A DNA stretch of 64,000 nucleotides from the NCBI RefSeq assembly GCF_015291885.1, contig NZ_CP036186.1:1116001-1180000 (forward strand). Reading direction: 5' to 3'. This document shows positions 56,940 through 64,000 of the stretch, piece after piece (the first letter of the stretch is position 1; every line of letters begins with the position of its first letter). The notes under the pieces are model-generated. The model was not told the DNA's origin and did no database searches. It worked only from the letters and a program-made list of their open reading frames with translations. Origin of the DNA: Stutzerimonas stutzeri. Its GTDB lineage: Bacteria; Pseudomonadota; Gammaproteobacteria; Pseudomonadales; Pseudomonadaceae. Made by a program: the position numbers and the translations under genes.

Positions 56940-57977
56940 ATGGGTAGTCCGATTCCCGCGCGCTTTCTGTTCTTCATTCTCGGCTTATTACTGCTGGTCG
57001 CGATCTGGCTGTCGCTGGCGCTGGGGCCGATGAGTCTGGCGCTCGGCGATAGCCTGGCCGCGGCACTTCGCTTGGTCGGTGTACCGATCGAGCCGGCAGG
57101 ACTCGAGCAGGCGGAGCTGATTCTGGCGCAGATCCGCCTTCCGCGTACGTTGTTGGGCTGTGCAGTCGGTGCGGTGCTGGCGCTCTGCGGCGTGGCGATG
57201 CAGGGTCTGTTCCGCAACCCGCTGGCAGATCCTGGGCTGGTTGGAGTCTCCAGCGGCGCGGCACTCGGTGCGGCCATCGCTATCGTCGGCAGCACGTTTG
57301 TCCCGGCGTTGGTGCCAGGTTGGGAGCCTTACGTGCTATCCGTGTTCGCTTTCGTTGGCGGCCTGGTCGTGACACTACTGGTCTACCGTCTGGGCCGGCG
57401 CAACGGTCAGACTCACGTGGCCACGATGCTATTGGCAGGCATCGCCCTGACGGCACTGGCCGGCGCAGTCGTCGGATTGTTCACCTACCTGGCCGACGAC
57501 CGAACGCTGCGCTCGCTGACCTTCTGGGATCTTGGCAGCCTGAACGGCGCCAGCTATGCGCGGCTCTGGCCATTGCTGCTGATCACCGTCGCTGTTGCGC
57601 TGTGGCTACCGCGGCGGGCGAAGGCGCTAAATGCATTGTTGCTGGGCGAGTCCGAAGCGCGCCATCTGGGCTTCGACGTCGAACGAGTCAAGCGTGAGCT
57701 GGTGATCTGTACGGCGCTGGGCGTCGGCGCTGCTGTCGCCGCTGCGGGGCTGATCGGCTTTGTCGGGTTGGTTGTTCCGCACCTGATGCGCTTGCTGGTA
57801 GGACCCGATCACCGGCTGCTGTTACCGGCCTCGGCACTCGCCGGCGCCAGTTTGTTGCTGCTTGCCGATGTCGCCGCTCGGCTGGTGATAGCGCCGGCCG
57901 AGCTGCCGATCGGTATCGTTACGGCCCTGCTCGGTGCGCCGTTCTTCCTTTATCTGCTGCTGCGGGAGCGCGTTTGA
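56940..57977 (+). CDS. phuU: Haem ABC transporter permease (FecCD family)
   Basis: A 345-residue inner-membrane permease with about nine to ten hydrophobic segments and FecCD signatures [19 protein letters not shown] and [21 protein letters not shown] (here [17 protein letters not shown]), GEVGLVVPH-type coupling loop seen as [14 protein letters not shown]. Location before phuV, phuW, a PrrF-type sRNA and cbpA matches the phu locus of P. aeruginosa. Start uncertain; an in-frame ATG lies at 56820. Its end overlaps phuV (TGATG). Confidence 0.87.
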   Translation: MGSPIPARFLFFILGLLLLVAIWLSLALGPMSLALGDSLAAALRLVGVPIEPAGLEQAELILAQIRLPRTLLGCAVGAVLALCGVAMQGLFRNPLADPGLVGVSSGAALGAAIAIVGSTFVPALVPGWEPYVLSVFAFVGGLVVTLLVYRLGRRNGQTHVATMLLAGIALTALAGAVVGLFTYLADDRTLRSLTFWDLGSLNGASYARLWPLLLITVAVALWLPRRAKALNALLLGESEARHLGFDVERVKRELVICTALGVGAAVAAAGLIGFVGLVVPHLMRLLVGPDHRLLLPASALAGASLLLLADVAARLVIAPAELPIGIVTALLGAPFFLYLLLRERV

Positions 57978-58744
57978 TGCTGGTTGGCACTGATCTGACG
58001 GTGCAACGTGGCGCGTTAACGGCGCTGCAGAGCGTTTCGCTCGAGCTGCGGCCAGGGCAGGTTTTCGGCGTGCTCGGCCCGAATGGTGCCGGCAAGAGCA
58101 CGTTGCTTGCGGCGTTGTCCGGCGACGTCAGGCCGTCCGTGGGGCGCGTCGTGCTGCACGGACGAGCGCTTGGCGATTGGCCGGACGTGGAGCGAGCGCG
58201 TTGTTTGGCCGTGCTGCCGCAAAGCTCGACGCTGAACTTCGGGTTTCGCGTAGTGGATGTGGTCGCCATGGGCCGCCTGCCCCATCGCAGTGGGCGCGAG
58301 GCCGATGCTGCCATAGTCTCAGCCGCACTCATCGCTGCTGACGTGCAGCACCTTGCCACGCGCAGTTATCTCAAGCTGTCCGGCGGTGAGCGCCAGCGTG
58401 TGCATCTCGCTCGTGTGCTGGCGCAGTTATGGCCGGGCGGGGCAGGGCAGGCGCTACTGCTGGATGAGCCCACGTCAATGCTCGACCCTGCACATCAGCA
58501 CAGCATTCTCCAGGCCGTAAGAGGCTTTGCCGAGCAAGGCGGGGCCGCCCTGGTAATCCTGCATGATCTGAATTTGGCAGCGCGCTACTGTGATCGCCTA
58601 TTGCTGCTTAAGGACGGCCGGCCGATTGCAGCCGGTTCGCCTGATGAAGTGATGCAAGCCCAGCCTGTGCGAGCCGTATTCGGTCTGGATGTGCTGGTGC
58701 AGCGACATCCTGAACTCGGTCATCCGCTGATCATCGCCCGTTAA
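57977..58744 (+). CDS. phuV: Haem ABC transporter ATPase
   Basis: A 255-residue ABC ATPase. Walker [11 protein letters not shown]-loop LPQSST, signature [16 protein letters not shown], Walker [12 protein letters not shown] and switch His in [10 protein letters not shown] are all intact. The ATG at 57977 overlaps the phuU stop. The HmuV/PhuV assignment rests on its neighbours and similarity to haem importers. Confidence 0.9.
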   Translation: MLVGTDLTVQRGALTALQSVSLELRPGQVFGVLGPNGAGKSTLLAALSGDVRPSVGRVVLHGRALGDWPDVERARCLAVLPQSSTLNFGFRVVDVVAMGRLPHRSGREADAAIVSAALIAADVQHLATRSYLKLSGGERQRVHLARVLAQLWPGGAGQALLLDEPTSMLDPAHQHSILQAVRGFAEQGGAALVILHDLNLAARYCDRLLLLKDGRPIAAGSPDEVMQAQPVRAVFGLDVLVQRHPELGHPLIIAR

Positions 58745-58755
58745 GGAGATTTGTC

Positions 58756-59640
58756 GTGCGCTTTATCGTATTGCTGGTATTTGGATTGCTGGGGGGGTGC
58801 CATTCGCTGCCACCCCTGCCCGAGTGGCAAAGTCCCGAGGGGCGCGAACATTCCGACCTCGGCCTGATCATCGATCTGCGTCGCGACGTCGTACTTACCC
58901 CTGCGCAGCTGGTGGCTCAGCTCCAGGCGTATGAAGGCCTACTGGTCGGCGAGAGGCATGACAACCCAGACCATCACGCACTGCAACTCTGGCTACTGCG
59001 AGCGCTGGAGGGCAAGCGTCCGCAGGGCAGTCTATTGCTGGAAATGCTGGAGCCTGACCAGCAAGTGCGAGTCGATACGGCGCGCCGAGAAGTGCGTGAG
59101 CGCCGCGAGCCGCCCGATCTTGCGCAGGCGCTGGGTTGGCAGAAGGGGTGGGACTGGGGCTTGTATGGGTCGCTGGTCAGTTATGCGTTGGCGCGACCCT
59201 ATCCACTGCTGCATGCCAACCTCGGGCGTGACGAAATTATGTCGATCTATCGATCCGCTCCACCATTGCAGGGGCGCGCGTCCGCAACCTCTGAGGTAAG
59301 TGATGCGTTGCTCGCGCAGATCGAGATCTCGCACTGCGGCATGCTGCCAGCATCCCAGTTGCCTGCAATGCTGGCGGTGCAGCAGCAGCGAGATCGGCGC
59401 ATGGCCGAGCGCATGCTCGCCGCACCGAAGCCCTCCATGCTGCTGGCGGGTGCGTTCCACGTGCGACGTGATCTGGGTGTGCCGCTGCATATCGCGGATC
59501 TGTCAGGGGAGCGGGTAGGTGTGCTGATGCTTGCCGAGGTGGGCGAGACGGTATCTGCGGCGCAGGCCGATTACGTCTGGTACACCGCCGCGCAACCCGA
59601 GCAGGATCACTGTGAACAGCTGCGCAAACAGGTCAAGTAG
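58756..59640 (+). CDS. phuW: ChaN-like haem-associated lipoprotein
   Basis: A 294-residue lipoprotein starting at GTG 58756 behind AAGGAG. The lipobox is LLGGC, with the acylated Cys at residue 15. The ChaN domain has LLVGERHDNPDHHALQ, LLLEMLEPDQQ and LLAGAFHVRRDLGVP. ChaN of Campylobacter binds haem; the P. aeruginosa gene at this place is phuW. Last gene of phuU-phuV-phuW. Confidence 0.88.
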   Translation: MRFIVLLVFGLLGGCHSLPPLPEWQSPEGREHSDLGLIIDLRRDVVLTPAQLVAQLQAYEGLLVGERHDNPDHHALQLWLLRALEGKRPQGSLLLEMLEPDQQVRVDTARREVRERREPPDLAQALGWQKGWDWGLYGSLVSYALARPYPLLHANLGRDEIMSIYRSAPPLQGRASATSEVSDALLAQIEISHCGMLPASQLPAMLAVQQQRDRRMAERMLAAPKPSMLLAGAFHVRRDLGVPLHIADLSGERVGVLMLAEVGETVSAAQADYVWYTAAQPEQDHCEQLRKQVK

Positions 59641-59662
59641 GCTGGTCGAGTTTTCTGCAGGC

Positions 59663-59688
59663 AAAAAAAGACCCGGCAGAGCCGGGTC
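59663..59688 (-). terminator. Terminator of the PrrF-type sRNA
   Basis: On the - strand GACCCGGC, TCT, GCCGGGTC (59688-59670), then TTTTTTT (59669-59663). The same hairpin may help end phuW transcripts from the other strand. Confidence 0.9.
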
Positions 59689-59771
59689 AAAACCGTGATT
59701 AGCCTGATGAGGAGATAACCTGAAGGATCGACTGCCTGAGCCTTCAGCTATCGGCTGACCTCGCGATCAGT
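59663..59771 (-). ncRNA. prrF: PrrF-type iron-responsive sRNA
   Basis: About 109 nt on the - strand between phuW and cbpA, the same place as prrF1/prrF2 in P. aeruginosa. The core GGTTATCTCCTCATCAGGC, followed by TAATCACGG, agrees with the conserved PrrF pairing region as I recall it. A Fur box overlaps its promoter and an intrinsic terminator ends it. PrrF RNAs are made when iron is scarce and repress iron-rich proteins. Only one copy is present, where P. aeruginosa has a tandem pair. Confidence 0.87.
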
Positions 59772-59774
59772 TGC

Positions 59775-59806
59775 GATAATAATAACAATTCTCATTTCTG
59801 CGTCAA
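59775..59806 (-). promoter_or_regulatory. Sigma-70 promoter and Fur box of prrF
   Basis: On the - strand TTGACG (59806-59801), 16 bp, TATTAT (59784-59779). The 19-mer at 59775-59793, GATAATAATAACAATTCTC, agrees with the Fur consensus GATAATGATAATCATTATC at 15 of 19 positions and covers the -10 element. Iron-loaded Fur would therefore block transcription. Confidence 0.85.
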
Positions 59807-59854
59807 CAGTCTTTCGTGAAAATATTTTTGCACTGCAAAAACGCCTTGTTCGCC

Positions 59855-60652
59855 TCAAACGGCGACATTGACTCGCAGGTGAGTGACTTCTTTATTTAGT
59901 AAGTCGATGCGCCGAGCCATGCTCTCAATAAGGCTATGAGCAATGCGCGGATTGCTTTGCGTCAGACCGAGAAACTGCTCCTTGGGAATGACCATGACCG
60001 TACAGGGTTCGCTGGCAACCACTGTTGCGCTGCGTCGCTCGCGGGTGAAGACTGCCATTGCGCCAAAGATCTCGTCTTTTTGTACGTCGCCCACCTTCTG
60101 TCCATCGACTACGGCCTCGGCATGGCCTTCGATGATGATGAACACATTGTCCGCCTCGTCTCCTTGGTGAATCAGCTCTTCACCAACGGCGAAGTGCTTG
60201 AAGCCAGTAGCCGGGCGTATCTCCGGTTGCTTTAGGCGCGCTAGGGCGTCGCCGAGTAGGGCCGTATGCCCGATCAGGTACTGAGTGAACAGCTCCTGGC
60301 GATGCTCGTCTGCGTGTATATGCTGAAACACTGCATTGCGCGAGTAGGGGATCAGGCTGACGGGCTCATCGCTGCAATAGCGGCAGTCCGGCAGGTCGCC
60401 AGACTGACGCAGCCCGACGAGGTCGCCTTCCTGTAGATAGAACAGCGCCTTATCGTCGATCAGCGCATGCAGCAGGCCGCTCTCGATGATGAACAGCTGC
60501 TGCGCAGGAAGCTCGGCGCACAGGTTGTCGGTGTGTTTGAGTTCAATATTTGGCCCCGATGGCTGCAGGCCTTCCAGCAATTGGCAGGGGATTGTTTGCA
60601 GGCGGTTGATCAGGCGATCGGCGTACGCCGGTTGCTCCCCGAGTAAATACAT
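59855..60652 (-). CDS. cbpA: CbpA-like cyclic-nucleotide-binding-domain protein
   Basis: A 265-residue protein without a helix-turn-helix, so not a CRP-type transcription factor. The C-terminal cNMP domain (about residues 145-250) contains GDEADNVFIIIEGHAEAV and the phosphate-binding cassette FGAMAVFTRERRSATV. The cassette keeps the Arg but has Ala where most cAMP binders have Glu (FGE). The N-terminal half looks like a second, degenerate cNMP domain. Named from its position beside prrF and phuW, as in P. aeruginosa. The start at 60652 follows AAGGAT. Confidence 0.8.
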   Translation of the reverse strand: MYLLGEQPAYADRLINRLQTIPCQLLEGLQPSGPNIELKHTDNLCAELPAQQLFIIESGLLHALIDDKALFYLQEGDLVGLRQSGDLPDCRYCSDEPVSLIPYSRNAVFQHIHADEHRQELFTQYLIGHTALLGDALARLKQPEIRPATGFKHFAVGEELIHQGDEADNVFIIIEGHAEAVVDGQKVGDVQKDEIFGAMAVFTRERRSATVVASEPCTVMVIPKEQFLGLTQSNPRIAHSLIESMARRIDLLNKEVTHLRVNVAV

Positions 60653-60763
60653 GTCGGTAATCCTTGAACGAACGGGCAGACGATTGGCAGGGTCACGTCG
60701 GCGCACAATAGGCTCGGGCAAGGTTCTGAGTAAATCTCGTCGAGCAGAGGTTGTGAGCTAGCT

Positions 60764-61027
60764 CTAGTTGTCGGGATTGGTGCCTAGATTTCGATTGAGC
60801 TCTTCTTTCAGCGGCGCTGGCAATTGCTGCCAGGGCACGTCGCGTAGTGCGCCTTCGATGGCATACAGCAGCACCTTCGAGGCGCCGAAGCCCCGAGACT
60901 TCACTGCGCGATATGAGCTCACCGCGCCCAGACGGCGTAGATCCGCCGCGGTGTGTATGCCCGATGCGTGCAGCCATTGCACCGAGGTCTTGCCGAGATT
61001 GCGGAGCGAAAGCAGTTCGTCGTGCAT
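60764..61027 (-). CDS. TfoX C-terminal domain protein
   Basis: An 87-residue protein that matches only the C-terminal, helix-hairpin-helix-like domain of TfoX/Sxy (LRNLGKTSVQWLHASGIHTAADLRRLGAV, GFGASKVLLYAIEGAL). Full TfoX controls competence in Vibrio and Haemophilus; a stand-alone C-terminal domain is common in pseudomonads and its role is unknown. AAGGA precedes the ATG. Confidence 0.78.
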   Translation of the reverse strand: MHDELLSLRNLGKTSVQWLHASGIHTAADLRRLGAVSSYRAVKSRGFGASKVLLYAIEGALRDVPWQQLPAPLKEELNRNLGTNPDN

Positions 61028-61045
61028 GGTGGCGTCCTTGCGGTG

Positions 61046-61831
61046 CTAGCGGTTGGGGAATCCCGTCAGAAAATGTAACGGCCAGCGGATGAGACGTCGC
61101 TGTTCGGCTGAGCCCCACGCCGACGACAGCTGCGACTCGATCATCGCAATGGGGTCGCGGCCTTGGCGCCGTTGCCACTGCTTTACGGCTGACCAGGTGC
61201 CTAGATAGCCAATCAGTTCTGAGAGGTTCCAATACGCTTCGAGTGCGAACGCCGGGGTGTCGATACATGTGAATGGAACCTGGATATCGCTGTAACCAGC
61301 GTCGACGCTGGCGCGACCGGCTGGCCAGTAACCCGCGAGGGTCTCGCTATACAGAGTGCGGATGAGCGCATCTACCTCAGCCGATACCTCCAGCAGGCTG
61401 TAGCACCACGCGCAGAACAGGCCGCTCGGCTTCAGCGCTAGCTGTACCTGGGAGAAGAATGGTGGCGTGGCAAACCAGTGCAGCGCTTGCGCGACTACCA
61501 GTAGATCGAGCTGGCCACGACGCAGCGGGAGGTGTTTCGCGTCGGCGACGAATCGCTGCACCTCCGGCCAATCACCCCCTGCGCTGAGCTGCTCAGCACT
61601 GGCATCGCACGCCAAGACATGGCGAAAATATCGCGTCAGCGGCGAGCTGGCTTGCCCGTTACCTGCGGCGAGATCCAGTGCTGTGTCGGTCGTTGCGCAC
61701 TGGTTTGCGAGCCAGCTGAACAGCGCCTCGGGGTAAGTCGGGCGAAAGCGTGCATAGTCAGTAGAGCGGCTAGAGAACAGCTGAATGCTATCGCTGGCTG
61801 GCTTAGCCGTAGGTGCTTCGCTGGCAGACAT
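61046..61831 (-). CDS. Class I SAM-dependent methyltransferase
   Basis: A 261-residue methyltransferase of the type 11 group. SAM motif I is ALDLAAGNGQASSPLTRYF, followed by VLACDASAEQL (acidic loop), VADAKHLPLRRGQLDLLVVAQALHWF in two parts. The start SRSTDYARFRPTYPEALFSWL matches proteins annotated as trans-aconitate-type or small-molecule methyltransferases. Substrate unknown. Confidence 0.78.
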   Translation of the reverse strand: MSASEAPTAKPASDSIQLFSSRSTDYARFRPTYPEALFSWLANQCATTDTALDLAAGNGQASSPLTRYFRHVLACDASAEQLSAGGDWPEVQRFVADAKHLPLRRGQLDLLVVAQALHWFATPPFFSQVQLALKPSGLFCAWCYSLLEVSAEVDALIRTLYSETLAGYWPAGRASVDAGYSDIQVPFTCIDTPAFALEAYWNLSELIGYLGTWSAVKQWQRRQGRDPIAMIESQLSSAWGSAEQRRLIRWPLHFLTGFPNR

Positions 61832-61904
61832 GGCAGTGTTCCATGATTGGAATACCGCAAGTATAGAAGCACCGCCGCGCTCTGCTGGCGGCGGTGCCTA
61901 CCGG

Positions 61905-63467
61905 TCAGAGACCTGGCAGATGCTGGCGAATGCTCGCGACGAGTTCGTCGAGGCTGCCTGCGTCCTGCGTATCGACGCGACGACTGTGGAGGCGCTCGCT
62001 TTCGCTTAGCGCTTCGCGGCTGGCTTGCTGGGCGTGTACTACGTCCATGGTGGCGTCGGATGGGTCGACACCTTCTGCCTGACGTTGCGCCAGCCACTGG
62101 GCGATCACCGCATCGGGAGCCTGGCAATCGAGAATCAGGAAGGGCACGCCGGTGGTCTCTGCCGCCTGCCAAGCATCCTGACGTTGCTGTTGTTTCAGGT
62201 ATGCGGCATCGATCACCACGGAGAAGCCTGCCTGTAGCGCAGTTGTCGCCAGCTGGTGCAGGCGCTGATAGGTCTCGTCGCTGGCCTGCCGGCTATAGAT
62301 GCCGGTATCGAGTTGGCCCTGCTGCGCCTCGGACTGCTCGCCGTGCAGGCGTTTGCGTTCGACATCCGAACGCAGCCGTATCGCGCCAAGAGCCTCGACC
62401 AGACGCAGTGCGACATGGCTCTTGCCAACGGCGGATACGCCATGGGTGATCGCGAGAAAGCGTGAGGGAATGGCGCTGTAGCTCTCGGCCAGGTTGGCGT
62501 AGCTGCGGTACTGGCGCACGATCACTTTGCGCTGCACGGCGTCCTGCTCTTGATACAGGCGGAACAGGCTGACCTTGGCACGCACCAGTGCACGATAGGC
62601 CTTGTACAGATTCAGCAGCGCCAGTGCCGCATAGTCGCCGGTGTGCTCAAACCAGCCATTGATGAATCGGCGCGCCTGGCACTTCAGGCCACGGTCTTCG
62701 AGGTCCATCGCCAGGAATGCGGCATCGGAAGCGACATCGATCAAGCGGAACGGCTCGTTGAACTCGATGCAATCGAACAGCACGACGCTGCCATCGATCA
62801 ATGTGGCATTGCCCAAGTGAAGGTCGCCGTGGCACTCGCGGACAAAACCCTGCTGGCAGCGCTGATCAAGCAACGGGCGCAGGCGCTCGACACTGGTCTC
62901 GGTCCACTCTTCGAGCGCGTCCAGCTGGCGCAGATCCGCCGCTTCGCTGAGTAGCGGTCGAATCTGCTCGAAGTTCTGCCGCATCGGCGCGACGATTGCG
63001 TCGGCGCTGCGCAGTGCATGCCCCTCCGGTACCTGAGGAGTGCTCTGGTGAAACTGTGCGATTTGCTCGGCCAGCGCGTCGATATGCGCATCCGTCAGCT
63101 CGCCCCGTGCCTGCAGCTCGGCCAGCAGCTGGGTCTGCGGAAATTCGCGCATCTTCAATACGTATTCGAAGGGTTCACCTGTACCGTTGATCTCTGGTGC
63201 CTCTGGCGAGCCGCTGACGGGCAGCACTTCGAGGTAAAGATCCGGTGCCATGCGCTGATTGAGGCGCAGCTCCTCTTCGCAGAAATGCTTGCGCGCCGCG
63301 AGATCGGTGAAATTGAGGAAGCCGAAGTCCACTGGCTTCTTGATTTTGTACGCGTAAGTGCCGGTGAGGATCACCCAGGAAATGTGGGTTTCGATGACCC
63401 TGCATCCCTCGGCGGGGTGCGGATAACACGCAGGGTTCTGCAGGGCGGCGATCAGTGCTTGGCTCAC
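61905..63467 (-). CDS. Fused aminoglycoside-phosphotransferase-like / P-loop ATPase protein
   Basis: A protein of about 520 residues with two catalytic-looking halves. The N-terminal half is kinase-like: YAYKIKKPVDFGFL (Lys), ECHGDLHLGNATL (catalytic Asp-x4-Asn) and VLFDCIEFNEPFRLIDVASD (metal Asp). The C-terminal half has a P-loop, THGVSAVGKSHVALRLVE, plus a zeta-toxin/polynucleotide-kinase-like core. I favour the GTG at 63467, which has AAGGA six bases upstream; the ATG at 63473 has AAGGA directly against it. No substrate is known. Lies beside mrcB as in P. aeruginosa. Confidence 0.77.
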   Translation of the reverse strand: MSQALIAALQNPACYPHPAEGCRVIETHISWVILTGTYAYKIKKPVDFGFLNFTDLAARKHFCEEELRLNQRMAPDLYLEVLPVSGSPEAPEINGTGEPFEYVLKMREFPQTQLLAELQARGELTDAHIDALAEQIAQFHQSTPQVPEGHALRSADAIVAPMRQNFEQIRPLLSEAADLRQLDALEEWTETSVERLRPLLDQRCQQGFVRECHGDLHLGNATLIDGSVVLFDCIEFNEPFRLIDVASDAAFLAMDLEDRGLKCQARRFINGWFEHTGDYAALALLNLYKAYRALVRAKVSLFRLYQEQDAVQRKVIVRQYRSYANLAESYSAIPSRFLAITHGVSAVGKSHVALRLVEALGAIRLRSDVERKRLHGEQSEAQQGQLDTGIYSRQASDETYQRLHQLATTALQAGFSVVIDAAYLKQQQRQDAWQAAETTGVPFLILDCQAPDAVIAQWLAQRQAEGVDPSDATMDVVHAQQASREALSESERLHSRRVDTQDAGSLDELVASIRQHLPGL

Positions 63468-63611
63468 GGTCATTCCTTGTTGAAGTTCTTGAACGGGCGT
63501 GCGAGTCCACTGCAAAGCAGTTCACACAGTCGAAAAGTCGCTGGCATTATGGCCGTTGAGCGGTGCACTGCAAACTGCTGAGAGGCCGTCGGTCCGTCGC
63601 TGCAAAGTGCG

Positions 63612-63617
63612 TATAAT
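63612..63617 (+). promoter_or_regulatory. -10 element ahead of mrcB
   Basis: A perfect TATAAT ends 8 bp before the mrcB ATG, so a transcript from it would start at about 63624 and be nearly leaderless. No good -35 is visible 16-18 bp upstream, so this call is tentative. Confidence 0.4.
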
Positions 63618-63625
63618 GCGCCGCC

Positions 63626-64000
63626 ATGACTAAACCTCGCTCCTCTCGTACACGCTCCAAGCGCCGCTCTGCGGGCGCTCGCCCCTGGTTGGGCTGGGCG
63701 ATCAAACTGTCCATTGTCGGCCTGGTAATCCTGGCCGGTTTCGCTATCTATCTCGATGCCGTAGTGCAGGAGAAGTTTTCCGGCAAGCGCTGGACGATCC
63801 CGGCCAAGGTCTATGCGCGGCCGCTGGAGCTGTTCGTGGGCCAGAAGTTGGACAAGAACGACTTCTTGGCGGAATTGGACGCGTTGGGCTATCGCCGCGA
63901 AAAGGCGGTCAGCGGTCCGGGCGGGGCTTCTGTCGCGGGCAACGACATCGAATTGCATACCCGCGGCTTTCAGTTTTACGAAGGAGCGGAGCAGTCGCAG
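63626..64000 (+). CDS. mrcB: Penicillin-binding protein 1B, N-terminal part (partial)
   Basis: Peptidoglycan glycosyltransferase/transpeptidase. The first 125 codons are present and the gene runs off the right edge. It has a basic cytosolic start (TKPRSSRTRSKRRSAGARP), a membrane helix (about residues 26-45, KLSIVGLVILAGFAIYLD) and the beginning of the UB2H domain (WTIPAKVYARPLEL, then FLAELDALGYR), diagnostic of PBP1B. The catalytic domains lie outside the window. Confidence 0.92.
   Translation, partial: MTKPRSSRTRSKRRSAGARPWLGWAIKLSIVGLVILAGFAIYLDAVVQEKFSGKRWTIPAKVYARPLELFVGQKLDKNDFLAELDALGYRREKAVSGPGGASVAGNDIELHTRGFQFYEGAEQSQ

Noticed and set aside
59775..59793. AATAATAACAA as a Crc/Hfq CA motif
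   Set aside because: It matches the motif by chance because the Fur box is AT-rich; it lies in promoter DNA of prrF, not in a leader next to a start codon.

Overview
The window is about 64 kb of high-GC gammaproteobacterial chromosome. Gene content and order (secG-tRNA-Leu, tRNA-fMet-rimP-nusA-infB-rbfA-truB-rpsO-pnp, cbrX-cbrA-cbrB-crcZ-pcnB-folK-panB-panC-panD-pgi, dksA-gluQ, retS, dusB-fis-purH-purD, a phu-type haem locus next to a PrrF-type sRNA and cbpA) place it in Pseudomonas sensu lato, most likely the P. stutzeri group (Stutzerimonas). The species call is an inference from gene order, protein similarity as remembered, and the style of the intergenic heptad repeats. No database search was run.

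Layout. (1) 1-11.7 kb, + strand: end of folP, glmM, tpiA, secG, two tRNAs, then the translation, ribosome-maturation and RNA-decay block rimP-nusA-infB-rbfA-truB-rpsO-pnp. (2) 11.7-18 kb: a BON-domain periplasmic protein behind a good sigma-54 promoter, a coupled DUF748/DUF2845/DUF2845 cluster, a SAM methyltransferase and a DUF2236 protein. (3) 18-34.6 kb: pgi, the pantothenate genes, folK, pcnB, the sRNA gene crcZ, an ISL3-type insertion sequence, cbrB, cbrA, cbrX, gluQ, dksA, an aminotransferase and sfsA. (4) 34.8-40.3 kb, accessory: rmlD, an AEC transporter, a 28-residue membrane peptide, two membrane proteins and a CYP152-type P450. (5) 40.3-56.8 kb, - strand: retS, purD, an unrecognised AT-rich gene, an IS630-type element, purH, fis, dusB, a DUF3426 protein, prmA, accC, accB, aroQ, dsbD and a small Rieske protein. 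(6) 56.9-64 kb: haem-transport genes phuU-phuV-phuW, a PrrF-type iron sRNA, cbpA, a TfoX C-terminal-domain protein, a methyltransferase, a kinase/ATPase fusion and the start of mrcB.

The most interesting point is the carbon-catabolite-repression switch. CbrA/CbrB activates the sRNA CrcZ from a sigma-54 promoter, and CrcZ titrates Hfq/Crc. CrcZ can be read here at 24525-24890 (-), with its sigma-54 promoter, an IHF-like site, four CA-motif clusters and a terminator. A complete ISL3-type element of 1305 bp, with imperfect 22-bp ends and a perfect 8-bp target duplication, sits between that promoter and the GTAAC-type dyads beside the cbrB stop codon that look like the CbrB enhancer. Removing the element would put the main dyad about 135 bp upstream of the crcZ start; with it the distance is about 1.45 kb. 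The IS has therefore probably rewired, weakened or insulated this global regulator.

Other points: a second IS and an orphan AT-rich gene interrupt purH-purD, the orphan's stop overlapping the purD start as TAATG; the haem locus keeps the permease, ATPase and ChaN-like lipoprotein but has no receptor, haem-degrading or binding-protein gene beside it; there is a single PrrF-type sRNA under a Fur box; and 7-bp-periodic repeats occur in several intergenic regions. No CRISPR array, prophage or recognisable defence island was seen.
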